Origin: Firmicutes bacterium UBA4881
Lineage (GTDB): Bacteria; Bacillota; DTU065
DNA length: 64,000 bases
Assembly (NCBI GenBank): GCA_002399235.1
Contig: DHDH01000013.1
Span: 4,791 to 68,790, forward strand
Reading direction: 5' to 3'
Each line of letters starts with the position of its first letter. The stretch's first letter is position 1. The position numbers were made by a program, and so were the translations under genes. The notes under the pieces were generated by a model that ran no database searches, was not told the origin of the DNA, and saw only the letters and a list, made by a program, of their open reading frames with translations. Positions 32,653 to 39,924 of the stretch are shown one piece after another.

Positions 32653-33420
32653 ATGAACAAGTGGGCCGTTATTCTTGGAGCATCAAGTGGATTTGGTGCA
32701 GCAACAGCTAAAGAATTAGCACAAAGTGGTTATAATATTTGTGGTGTGCATTTAGATCGGCGCGCACATCTTGAGCCTGTAAATGATTTAATTACAGAGT
32801 TAAAAGGTTATGGAACCGAAATTGAGTACTTTAATATTAATGCTGCAGATGCTGAAAAACGTGCTGAAGTTGTAGAATTTCTTAAGAACAAAGATGCTAA
32901 AGTTTATGTGGTACTGCATTCATTAGCATTTGGGGGTTTAGCACCTTTGTTTGAGGGTGAAAAAACATTAACCCAAAAACAGTTAGAGATGACTTTAGAT
33001 GTGATGGCTAATTCCTTGGTTTATTGGACCCAAGATCTATTTGCCGCAGGTCTTTTGGTTAAAGGTACCTCAATTTATACTATGACTAGTATGGGTTCGA
33101 CTAGAGCAGTTGCTACTTATGGTGGAGTAGCAGCAGCTAAATCAACTCTGGAAAACTATATTCGACAGATTGCTTTAGAGTTGGCACCTCATGGTATTAG
33201 GGCCAATGCGATTAGAGCTGGCGTTACTATAACTCCCGCTTTAGAGAAGATACCTGTTGTGGAGTATTTAGTAACAGAAGCTAAGAAGAAAAATCCTTCC
33301 GGTAGACTTACAACACCAGAAGATGTGGCTAAAGCAATTAAAGCGTTAAGTGTAGAGGAATTAAGTTGGATGACTGGAAATGTTATAAATATAGATGGTG
33401 GCGAAGAAATCTCGGTGTAA
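32653..33420 (+). CDS. SDR-family enoyl-ACP reductase-like enzyme
   Basis: A 255-residue short-chain dehydrogenase/reductase. The cofactor loop is GASSGFG (about residues 9-15). The catalytic pair reads YGGVAAAK, a Y-X6-K spacing that is typical of enoyl-ACP reductases (FabI/FabL) and differs from the Y-X3-K of ordinary SDRs. VLHSLAFGGL and the end WMTGNVINIDGGEEI also fit. The ATG at 32653 is favoured over a TTG at 32647 because GGAGG lies nine bases upstream. A role in the last step of fatty-acid elongation is likely; no other fab gene is nearby. Confidence 0.75.
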   Translation: MNKWAVILGASSGFGAATAKELAQSGYNICGVHLDRRAHLEPVNDLITELKGYGTEIEYFNINAADAEKRAEVVEFLKNKDAKVYVVLHSLAFGGLAPLFEGEKTLTQKQLEMTLDVMANSLVYWTQDLFAAGLLVKGTSIYTMTSMGSTRAVATYGGVAAAKSTLENYIRQIALELAPHGIRANAIRAGVTITPALEKIPVVEYLVTEAKKKNPSGRLTTPEDVAKAIKALSVEELSWMTGNVINIDGGEEISV

Positions 33421-33465
33421 GACTTGATCTTATAGGGATTAGTGATCTATACTTAATGTATACTA

Positions 33466-33541
33466 GCGGACGTAGTTCAATTGGTAGAGCATCGGCTTCC
33501 CAAGCCGAATGTTGCGGGTTCGAACCCCGTCGTCCGCTCCA
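33466..33541 (+). tRNA. tRNA-Gly (anticodon CCC)
   Basis: Acceptor arms GCGGACG and CGTCCGC; the anticodon loop TTCCCAA sits on TCGGC/GCCGA; GTTCGAA T loop, discriminator T and encoded CCA. The CCC anticodon reads GGG codons. It stands alone between two protein genes. Confidence 0.95.
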
Positions 33542-33554
33542 AATTTAGCAACCT

Positions 33555-33586
33555 AAGGCTAGGTGGTTTATCACCTAGCCTTTTTT
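33555..33586 (+). terminator. Rho-independent terminator after tRNA-Gly
   Basis: AAGGCTAGGTG, a six-base loop and CACCTAGCC followed by six Ts. Confidence 0.9.
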
Positions 33587-33601
33587 AAGGATGAGCGCCA
33601 A

Positions 33602-34237
33602 GTGTTAAAGATCTACTCAACTCTTTTCGAGGTGCTAGGACCACAAGGATGGTGGCCTCACCCTACTCGCTTTGGTAAAATAGTAGGAGCACTTTTAGCT
33701 CCAGCTGTAAAATGGGGTAATGTAGTAAGAGCTATAGATAATTTGGAAAAAGCAGGTATAGATAATTTTCCTGCTCTTCGCGAGTTGGATGTTAAACTAT
33801 TAGAAGAATATATAAGACCCACTATCTATTACCGTAAGAAGGCACAAGCTTTGAAAGCTATGGCTAATAAGGAGGAACTACTAGAAATTAAGGGTTCTTT
33901 ATTACTACGAGAAGAATTTCTTAGCTTACCAAATGTAGGGCGGGAGACTGCCGATAGCTTACTACTTTATGCTTGGGATTATCCAATAATGGTTGTAGAC
34001 GCTTACACTAAACGCATCCTCTATCGGTTGGGCTATCTTCCGCAAGAAAAGATAGATTACGATCTGGTTCAGCAATTGATAGAAAGTAAATTACCTAAGG
34101 ATTTATCTACCTACCAAGAGTATCATGCGTTATTAGTACGCTTAGGTGAACTCTATTGCAAGAAAAGTCCTCTTTGTGAGGATTGTCCTCTAAATAAAGA
34201 TTGTCAAAAAATACATCTAAAATTAGTAGAAGGGTGA
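33602..34237 (+). CDS. HhH-GPD base-excision DNA glycosylase (endonuclease III-related)
   Basis: A 211-residue DNA repair glycosylase. The helix-hairpin-helix is LPNVGRETADSLLLYA, followed by the catalytic aspartate in VVDAYTKR. Four cysteines near the end (YCKKSPLCEDCPLNKDC, spacing 5-2-5) can hold a 4Fe-4S cluster as in endonuclease III. The lyase lysine of endonuclease III (GRKTAN) is a glutamate here (GRETAD), so it is probably a monofunctional glycosylase, as in MagIII-like proteins. GTG at 33602 with AAGGATGAG upstream; an earlier in-frame GTG lies inside the tRNA terminator. Substrate base unknown. Confidence 0.83.
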   Translation: MLKIYSTLFEVLGPQGWWPHPTRFGKIVGALLAPAVKWGNVVRAIDNLEKAGIDNFPALRELDVKLLEEYIRPTIYYRKKAQALKAMANKEELLEIKGSLLLREEFLSLPNVGRETADSLLLYAWDYPIMVVDAYTKRILYRLGYLPQEKIDYDLVQQLIESKLPKDLSTYQEYHALLVRLGELYCKKSPLCEDCPLNKDCQKIHLKLVEG

Positions 34238-34242
34238 CATTG

Positions 34243-34875
34243 ATGATTAAAGCAATCTTATTTGATCTAGATGGAACTTTAATCGATAGTACAGAACTAA
34301 TACTTACTTCTTTTAACTATGTGATGAAAGAGTACTTAAATAAAGAAGTGCCCGAAGAAGAAATAAGAAGTCTTTTCGGGCGACCACTTCACTACCAGAT
34401 GGCCCTTTTTGGCGGTGAAGAGAAAGCGCAATTATTAGTGGAAAAATATCGAGAACATAATCTAAAAAGTCACGAACAGTATTTAAAATCAATTCCTGGT
34501 GCTAAGGAAACTCTAATAGGTTTAAAAAATAATGGCTACATTTTAGGTATTGTTACCAGTAAAAAAGAAGATGCTGCTAGGTTAGGCATGAAGATCTGTG
34601 GGATAGAAGATTATTTCGATGTGTTTGTCTTTTCCGATGATGTCAAAATTCATAAGCCTGAGCCAGAACCAGTTCTTTTTGCACTAAGAAAGCTTGGCCT
34701 AGAGCCTAAGGAAGCTGTGTATGTAGGGGATAGTACCTACGATGTAATCTGCGGCCAAAAAGCTGGAGTGGAGACGGTTGGCGTTGGTTATACACCAGTT
34801 GGAAGAGAAGCTCTTAAGGCTTCTAACCCTGATCATTGGATAGAAAAGATAACAGAGTTATTGGAGATCTATTAA
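34243..34875 (+). CDS. HAD-family phosphatase (PpaX/phosphoglycolate phosphatase type)
   Basis: A 210-residue HAD hydrolase. Motif I is FDLDGTLIDS (residues 6-15), motif II IVTSKKED, the lysine is in KIHKPEPEP and motif IV is YVGDSTYDVICG; a small helical cap lies between. This order fits the PpaX pyrophosphatase and Gph phosphoglycolate phosphatase group, which cannot be separated by eye. ATG at 34243 with AAGGGTGA just upstream, immediately after the preceding stop. It is followed directly by a cysteine-cluster protein gene. Confidence 0.85.
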   Translation: MIKAILFDLDGTLIDSTELILTSFNYVMKEYLNKEVPEEEIRSLFGRPLHYQMALFGGEEKAQLLVEKYREHNLKSHEQYLKSIPGAKETLIGLKNNGYILGIVTSKKEDAARLGMKICGIEDYFDVFVFSDDVKIHKPEPEPVLFALRKLGLEPKEAVYVGDSTYDVICGQKAGVETVGVGYTPVGREALKASNPDHWIEKITELLEIY

Positions 34876-35445
34876 ATGATATGTAAAAGATGTGGCCTTT
34901 GCTGTAGAGAACCTGGCTGGTTAAAACCTGCAGATTGGGAGAAGATTGCAAGAAGGCTTGGAAGAACTAAAGAAGAAGTACTAAGAGATTACCTAGTAAT
35001 CGATTATCTAGCTGATAAAACTACAGGTTATCGTTATGCTTTAGCACCTGTAAAGGTTAAACAGGGTAAACCTTTAGCAAAAACTGGCGAACGAGTACCT
35101 TGGCGTTATGCTCATTTAGAAGGCGAATGTATCTTTTTGCGGGATAATCTTTGCTCTTTACATCCAGATAAACCGACAGAGTGTGTAGAATATCAGTGTA
35201 GCGAAAGTAAAATTGGTTTAGAGATTGATCCCAGGGAATATGCTAAAGAGGTTGTAGCCGCTTCGGGGAGAGAAGAGATAGTTAAACTTTGGGAGAGTTA
35301 TCATCTAGAGAGATATGTCCAGCAAAAGTTTACTAAAGAGCATTGCCTAGAGAATCTTTACCTCGAAGAGCAGTTACTAGCTGAATACCAAAAAGACTTT
35401 CCTGATATAGATAAGATTATTTCACTAGAAAGCAAACTAGAGTAG
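34876..35445 (+). CDS. YkgJ-family cysteine-cluster protein
   Basis: A 189-residue protein with an N-terminal CKRCGLCCREPG cluster and further cysteines in GECIFL, LCSLHP and TECVEYQC, the zinc- or iron-binding pattern of the YkgJ/CxxCxxCC family. The start ATG follows the preceding stop by no spacer (TAA ATG), so it is likely translated by coupling. The C-terminal half is helical and charged. The function of the family is not established. Confidence 0.85.
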   Translation: MICKRCGLCCREPGWLKPADWEKIARRLGRTKEEVLRDYLVIDYLADKTTGYRYALAPVKVKQGKPLAKTGERVPWRYAHLEGECIFLRDNLCSLHPDKPTECVEYQCSESKIGLEIDPREYAKEVVAASGREEIVKLWESYHLERYVQQKFTKEHCLENLYLEEQLLAEYQKDFPDIDKIISLESKLE

Positions 35446-35481
35446 ATGCCTTTGTGGCATAGACCTAAGGGAGGCTGGCAC

Positions 35482-36876
35482 ATGAGAAAGTACCTTATAG
35501 CACTTTTAATTATTAGTCTGGGTTGTTTATCTCAGGCAGAAATAATTGTTAATCCCTATGGCTATCTACCATTTAGTAAAAAAGAAGCCATCACAACCAT
35601 AGAAGCAGAGAACTTTCAGTTGCGAACCAAAAGCTCTGGCAGAGAACAATTTAAAGGACAACTTGAGGGCCCATTTATAGATAGGGAAACAGGTGAAGAG
35701 GTTTACCGACTTAATTTTACCGATAAAGTTAGAGGCGGCGAATATTACCTCAGTGTTAATGACACTGATTCCCAGATTATAAAAATTGACAGTGCTACTT
35801 TTAATCCAGTTTTCCAAGAAGCGATGGCTAAGCTGACGGAAAAAAGAAGTAAATATGGCTGGTTAGATGATAATGGGGAAGCAAATATTCTTCTTTCTAG
35901 TTATCTAGCTGGACGTGGGCTTTCTTTTTACGAGACTTTTTCAGATCGTTTTGGCGATGGTGAGCTTAACTTACCAGCTAACGAAGGAAACAATAAAATC
36001 CCAGATTATTTAGATGAGATGATCCATGGCGCTAAAGGGTTGCTCTTGTGGCAGCAAGAGGGAGAACTTATGGAAAAAGATCCTGATGAAATTGCTGCTA
36101 CTACTGCTGTTTTGGCAATTGCAGGACGAGTTTTACCCCAAGCAGATGGTAAATTAGCTAAAACGATGACTGATCAAGCTCAAGTAGCTTTTGGTTATTT
36201 ACAAGCTAATAGAAATGAAGAGGTAAGAGCAGATCTTAAATTATGGCTTTTAACAGAGATGAATCTGCTTACAGATAACAAAGAATATGAAGAAGCTTTA
36301 AGAACGCTACTTCAACCAGTTGTCAATTCGGGTTGGGGACCAGTATCCACTCAAGATGTAACAGGTATGGCTCTAGCTGAAATGATGAAAAAAAACTTAC
36401 CTAAAGATGACCCCATTTACGATCTTTATATGGGCCGGGGTGTAGGAATCCTTATAACTCATAGTAGGGACCCTTATTATCGACCTGTAGCTTTTGAACC
36501 TATCGAAACAGAATTTAAAGCTACCTATCTGGAGAGCCCCCTACCAGCAGGTTTAGGCTCTGAAGGGTTGTATGTTATTGATCTTAACGAATACTACAGG
36601 ACAAATACCTGGGTTAGAGTGGGACAAGATCAATTACATTACCTTCTCGGACGTAATCGCAGTGGTATTGATTATTTCAAAAACGGCGATACAGAGACTG
36701 TTTTCCACATAGCTTTGTTGTCAGCCTATTTTAAGGATAGTTCAACCTTAACTAGAAGTGGTAAGATAGTAAGCGGAGCGTTCAAGATTACTTTCTATTT
36801 TGTACTTATCCTTCTGGGTATAACTTTCTGGCAGAAGTTTAGTGCTAAAAAAGCTAGCGAAACTATCGATGAGTAA
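35482..36876 (+). CDS. GH9-like protein with signal peptide and C-terminal anchor, probably inactive
   Basis: A 464-residue exported protein. Residues 1-18 are a signal peptide; an N-terminal Ig-like domain like that of family 9 cellulases follows (NPYGYLPFSKKEAI, near 25-110), then a helical part resembling a GH9 catalytic barrel (NNKIPDYLDEMIHGAKGLLLWQQ near 175-197; LHYLLGRNRSGIDYF near the end). The catalytic DAGD and the late acidic motif of GH9 are not found, so it may only bind glycans. A membrane segment near the C-terminus (AFKITFYFVLILLGITFW) anchors it. ATG at 35482 with AAGGGAGG upstream; an earlier start at 35446 lacks an RBS. Confidence 0.65.
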   Translation: MRKYLIALLIISLGCLSQAEIIVNPYGYLPFSKKEAITTIEAENFQLRTKSSGREQFKGQLEGPFIDRETGEEVYRLNFTDKVRGGEYYLSVNDTDSQIIKIDSATFNPVFQEAMAKLTEKRSKYGWLDDNGEANILLSSYLAGRGLSFYETFSDRFGDGELNLPANEGNNKIPDYLDEMIHGAKGLLLWQQEGELMEKDPDEIAATTAVLAIAGRVLPQADGKLAKTMTDQAQVAFGYLQANRNEEVRADLKLWLLTEMNLLTDNKEYEEALRTLLQPVVNSGWGPVSTQDVTGMALAEMMKKNLPKDDPIYDLYMGRGVGILITHSRDPYYRPVAFEPIETEFKATYLESPLPAGLGSEGLYVIDLNEYYRTNTWVRVGQDQLHYLLGRNRSGIDYFKNGDTETVFHIALLSAYFKDSSTLTRSGKIVSGAFKITFYFVLILLGITFWQKFSAKKASETIDE

Positions 36877-36897
36877 AAACGAATATTAAAAAGAACT

Positions 36898-36924
36898 AAA
36901 GCAGGTGAATCTTCACCTGCTTTT
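36898..36924 (+). terminator. Bidirectional terminator
   Basis: AAAGCAGGTGAA and TTCACCTGC followed by four Ts, between convergent genes. A-runs before it serve the minus strand. Confidence 0.85.
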
Positions 36925-37609
36925 ATTCTGAAGGCTCTTTTCTTTGAATTTTTAGTACTCCTTGGGTGCTAAGACCAGCATAGAAAACATCGTTAATGTC
37001 GGTGAGACCTTCTTTTTTGATGCTCTCAGCTAGCCAACTGTAGTTCAAACCACAAAGCTCGAGGTTTTCAAATTTGATTTGCCCATCTAAGACTAAAGGG
37101 ATAGTAAGTCCTTCATAGGGAGTAGGAATGTTTAGATCTTGTGGTGTTGCTGGTCTTACTTGTGATCTTGGGAATACACTTAGTTGACCTGAGGTTTCTA
37201 AGACAGCAAATTCAACATCATTGATATTATGAAAACCAGCATTTCTTAGTTGTCCCATTAACTCATCAAGATTATATCTAAGTTTACGTAGAGTGTTTTC
37301 TTTAATATGCCCATGTTCAATTACGATAGTCGGTCGACCACTTATTAAAGTGCGAAACTTCTCGTATTTAAGAGATATTAAAGAAATGATTATTTCTAAT
37401 CCTGCTAAGATGGCGATAGGATAAAGAGAATGAGTAATCGGTGCATCAATGTTTTCCATTGGCAGAACAGCTAATTCAGCAATCATAATAGTAATGACAA
37501 ATTCGTACGGTTGCAGCTGAACCATTTGCTGTTTACCCATTAAACGCATAGCAATAAGGACAATAAAGTATAAGACAACACTTCTGTAGGAAATGATCCA
37601 GTGATGCAA
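36923..37609 (-). CDS. DUF421 membrane protein (YetF-like)
   Basis: A 228-residue protein of the DUF421 family (YetF/YkjA/YrbG relatives). Three membrane segments occupy about residues 5-85, followed by a cytoplasmic domain with SGRPTIVIEHGHIKENTLRKLRYNLDELMGQLR, which is diagnostic, and DVEFAVLETSGQLSVFP. TTG start with AGGAGG eight bases upstream. Members are linked to spore envelope or stress functions in Bacillus, but the activity is unknown. Single-gene unit, convergent with the GH9-like gene. Confidence 0.9.
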   Translation of the reverse strand: MHHWIISYRSVVLYFIVLIAMRLMGKQQMVQLQPYEFVITIMIAELAVLPMENIDAPITHSLYPIAILAGLEIIISLISLKYEKFRTLISGRPTIVIEHGHIKENTLRKLRYNLDELMGQLRNAGFHNINDVEFAVLETSGQLSVFPRSQVRPATPQDLNIPTPYEGLTIPLVLDGQIKFENLELCGLNYSWLAESIKKEGLTDINDVFYAGLSTQGVLKIQRKEPSE

Positions 37610-37723
37610 TAGTAGTACCTCCTGAAAAATATATTCCCCTATTAGTAGGCAGGTTATTTACTTAGGATGCAGAAGAGTTGCTAAAGAATTAGATCGTTTT
37701 TAGTTCTTAGGGGGGACTTAAAA

Positions 37724-38764
37724 ATGAAAAAGGTAAGAATTGGTGTAATTGGTACTGGTGCGATTGCTAAGTATAGGCATCTACCAGAGTATGCTGCTAG
37801 AGAAGATGTAGAGATTGTGGCTGTATGTGACATTATTGAAGCTAAAGCACAAAAGATGGCCGCAAGATATGGAGTTAAAAAAGTTTACACAGATTATAAG
37901 AAAATGATTGCAGAAGAAAAGTTAGACGCTGTTAGTATCTGTATACCTAACTATCTGCATGCAGAGGTTACTATTGCTGCTTTAGAAAAGGATCTACATG
38001 TGTTAGTTGAAAAACCCATGGCAACAAGTTTAGCCGAATCTCAGAAGATGATTAATACAGCTAAAAAAAGAGGTAAGGTACTAATGGTTGGTCAAAACCA
38101 ACGTCTAGCACCTTTACACGTATTAGCTAAAAAAATTATAGACAGTGGTATGTTAGGCAAGGTCTATACCTTTAGAACTGTTTTTGGTCATGCTGGTCCA
38201 GAACATTGGAGCCCAACGGGTAGTTGGTTTTTTGACAAAGAAAAAGCATTTGCAGGCTCTTTAGCTGATCTTGGTGTGCATAAGATTGACCTTATTCAAT
38301 GGTTGTTAACAGATATTGAAGAAGTGGCTTGTTTCTCAGCTACTTTAGAAAAGAAAAACTGTACTGTAGATGATAACTCTGTCGTAATTGTACGGATGAA
38401 AAATGGCATTATTGGTACTGTGGAAACTAGCTGGACCTATAAACCTAAGGAAGATAATGGTACAACATTTTTCTGCGAAAAGGGTATTCTTAAAATGGCT
38501 GTCGAGCCTGATGCTCCTCTAGTAGCTTATTTTAACGAACCTGGGAAAGGACGCCTAGCTTTTGAGGTTCCTAAAATGCAATCCAATGAAGAAGGTGGCC
38601 AATTCTCCTCAGGTGTTATCGATGGATTTATTAACACCATAAAAGGTGAAATAGAGAATCCTATCCCTGGATCAGAGGGAGAAAAGGCACTTAGAGCAGT
38701 TTTGGCTTGTATAGAGTCAGCTAAGTCTAATCGCAAAGTTCTCGTTAAGGAGGTAGAGGCATGA
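37724..38764 (+). CDS. Gfo/Idh/MocA-family sugar oxidoreductase
   Basis: A 346-residue NAD(P)-dependent oxidoreductase. The Rossmann loop is GVIGTGAIAKYRHLP (residues 8-22) and the catalytic lysine motif is HVLVEKPMA (about 93-101). The C-terminal beta-sheet domain carries DLGVHKIDLIQWLL. RBS GGGGGGA precedes the ATG. Its end overlaps a sugar isomerase/epimerase gene by four bases; such pairs usually convert a sugar or inositol derivative, with the exact substrate not readable here. Confidence 0.9.
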   Translation: MKKVRIGVIGTGAIAKYRHLPEYAAREDVEIVAVCDIIEAKAQKMAARYGVKKVYTDYKKMIAEEKLDAVSICIPNYLHAEVTIAALEKDLHVLVEKPMATSLAESQKMINTAKKRGKVLMVGQNQRLAPLHVLAKKIIDSGMLGKVYTFRTVFGHAGPEHWSPTGSWFFDKEKAFAGSLADLGVHKIDLIQWLLTDIEEVACFSATLEKKNCTVDDNSVVIVRMKNGIIGTVETSWTYKPKEDNGTTFFCEKGILKMAVEPDAPLVAYFNEPGKGRLAFEVPKMQSNEEGGQFSSGVIDGFINTIKGEIENPIPGSEGEKALRAVLACIESAKSNRKVLVKEVEA

Positions 38765-39723
38765 AAGTAGGGTTATTTACCGTACTCTATAATAATCTAC
38801 CTTGGGAGAAAGCCTTAGATAAGATTAAAGAGTTTGGTATAGAGGCAGTAGAAGTGGGTACAGGTAACTACCCGGGTAATGCCCACTGTAAACCAGATGA
38901 ACTGTTAAAAGATGCAGCTGCGAGAAAACGCTTTAAGGAAGCTGCCTTGAGCAGAGGACTAACCATCAGTGCTTTAAGCTGTCAAGGTAATCCTCTACAC
39001 CCTAACAAGGAATTTGCCGCTAAAAACCATGAGACTTGGCGGAAAACAGTTGAATTAGCTAGTGAATTAGAGATCCCTGTAGTCTGTCATTTCTCTGGCT
39101 GTCCAGGTGATTCTCCTAAAGCAGAAAACCCTAACTGGGTAACTTGTGCATGGCCTAATGAGTATAGCGAAGTATTGAAATGGCAATGGGAAGAGGTCGC
39201 TATTCCTTATTGGCAAAAAGAAGCTGAATTTGCTAAGTCTAAAGGTATTAATATTGCTCTAGAGATGCATCCAGGATTTTTGGTCTATAACCCCAGCACC
39301 TTACTGAGGTTAAGAGAAGCTGCTGGAGATAATATCGGAGCTAACTTTGATCCTTCGCATTTAATTTGGCAAGGAATCGATCCAGCTCAAGCTATTCGCT
39401 ATCTAGGCAAGGCAATCTATCATTTCCATGCTAAAGACACCTATTTAGACCAGAAAAATATTGCTATTAAAGGTGTCCTAGATAGTGCTGCCTACACTAA
39501 CTTACAAGACCGTTCTTGGACCTTCCGTTCAGTGGGGTATGGGCTTGAGGAAAAAGCTTGGCGCGATATGGTCACTGCCTTGAGGTTAGTAGGCTATGAT
39601 TATGTCCTCAGCATTGAACATGAAGATCCCTTGGCTTCGGTTGAAGAAGGTTTAGGTAAAGCAGCAGCTTTCTTGCAGAAGATCGTGTTTAAAGAAGCAC
39701 CTGCTTCCGCTTGGTGGATTTAA
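38761..39723 (+). CDS. Sugar phosphate isomerase/epimerase (AP endonuclease 2-like barrel)
   Basis: A 320-residue TIM-barrel enzyme of the xylose isomerase-like family. Metal-binding residues are visible in IALEMHPGF (E), GANFDPSHLIWQG (D and H), HFHAKDT (H, K, D) and SIEHEDPL (E). ATGA overlap with the oxidoreductase gene. The pair resembles inositol or keto-sugar utilisation modules, but no transporter or kinase is adjacent. A hairpin follows the stop. Confidence 0.88.
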   Translation: MKVGLFTVLYNNLPWEKALDKIKEFGIEAVEVGTGNYPGNAHCKPDELLKDAAARKRFKEAALSRGLTISALSCQGNPLHPNKEFAAKNHETWRKTVELASELEIPVVCHFSGCPGDSPKAENPNWVTCAWPNEYSEVLKWQWEEVAIPYWQKEAEFAKSKGINIALEMHPGFLVYNPSTLLRLREAAGDNIGANFDPSHLIWQGIDPAQAIRYLGKAIYHFHAKDTYLDQKNIAIKGVLDSAAYTNLQDRSWTFRSVGYGLEEKAWRDMVTALRLVGYDYVLSIEHEDPLASVEEGLGKAAAFLQKIVFKEAPASAWWI

Positions 39724-39730
39724 ATTATAA

Positions 39731-39763
39731 AGGCACTACCTTAACATTTTTGAGGTAGTGCCT
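39731..39763 (+). terminator. Hairpin terminator after the isomerase gene
   Basis: AGGCACTACCT and AGGTAGTGCCT form an 11-bp stem; only a weak T-rich tail follows (ATTATTATC). Confidence 0.6.
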
Positions 39764-39924
39764 ATTATTATCTCCAGCACTTTTCTGAAAAAGAAGTAGT
39801 ATAGGTGTGCTAAGCTACTTGGTAAAAACACTGAAGATAATTTGCATAAAGCCAAGGAGTGGAAAAATGACCATGAAGGGTCTTCATGGTCATTAAGGAG
39901 AAACCAATTTTTTATTTATGACTT

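Noticed and set aside
33366..33548. 60-codon frame over tRNA-Gly
   Set aside because: It runs through the tRNA-Gly gene and the end of the SDR gene in another frame and has no RBS.
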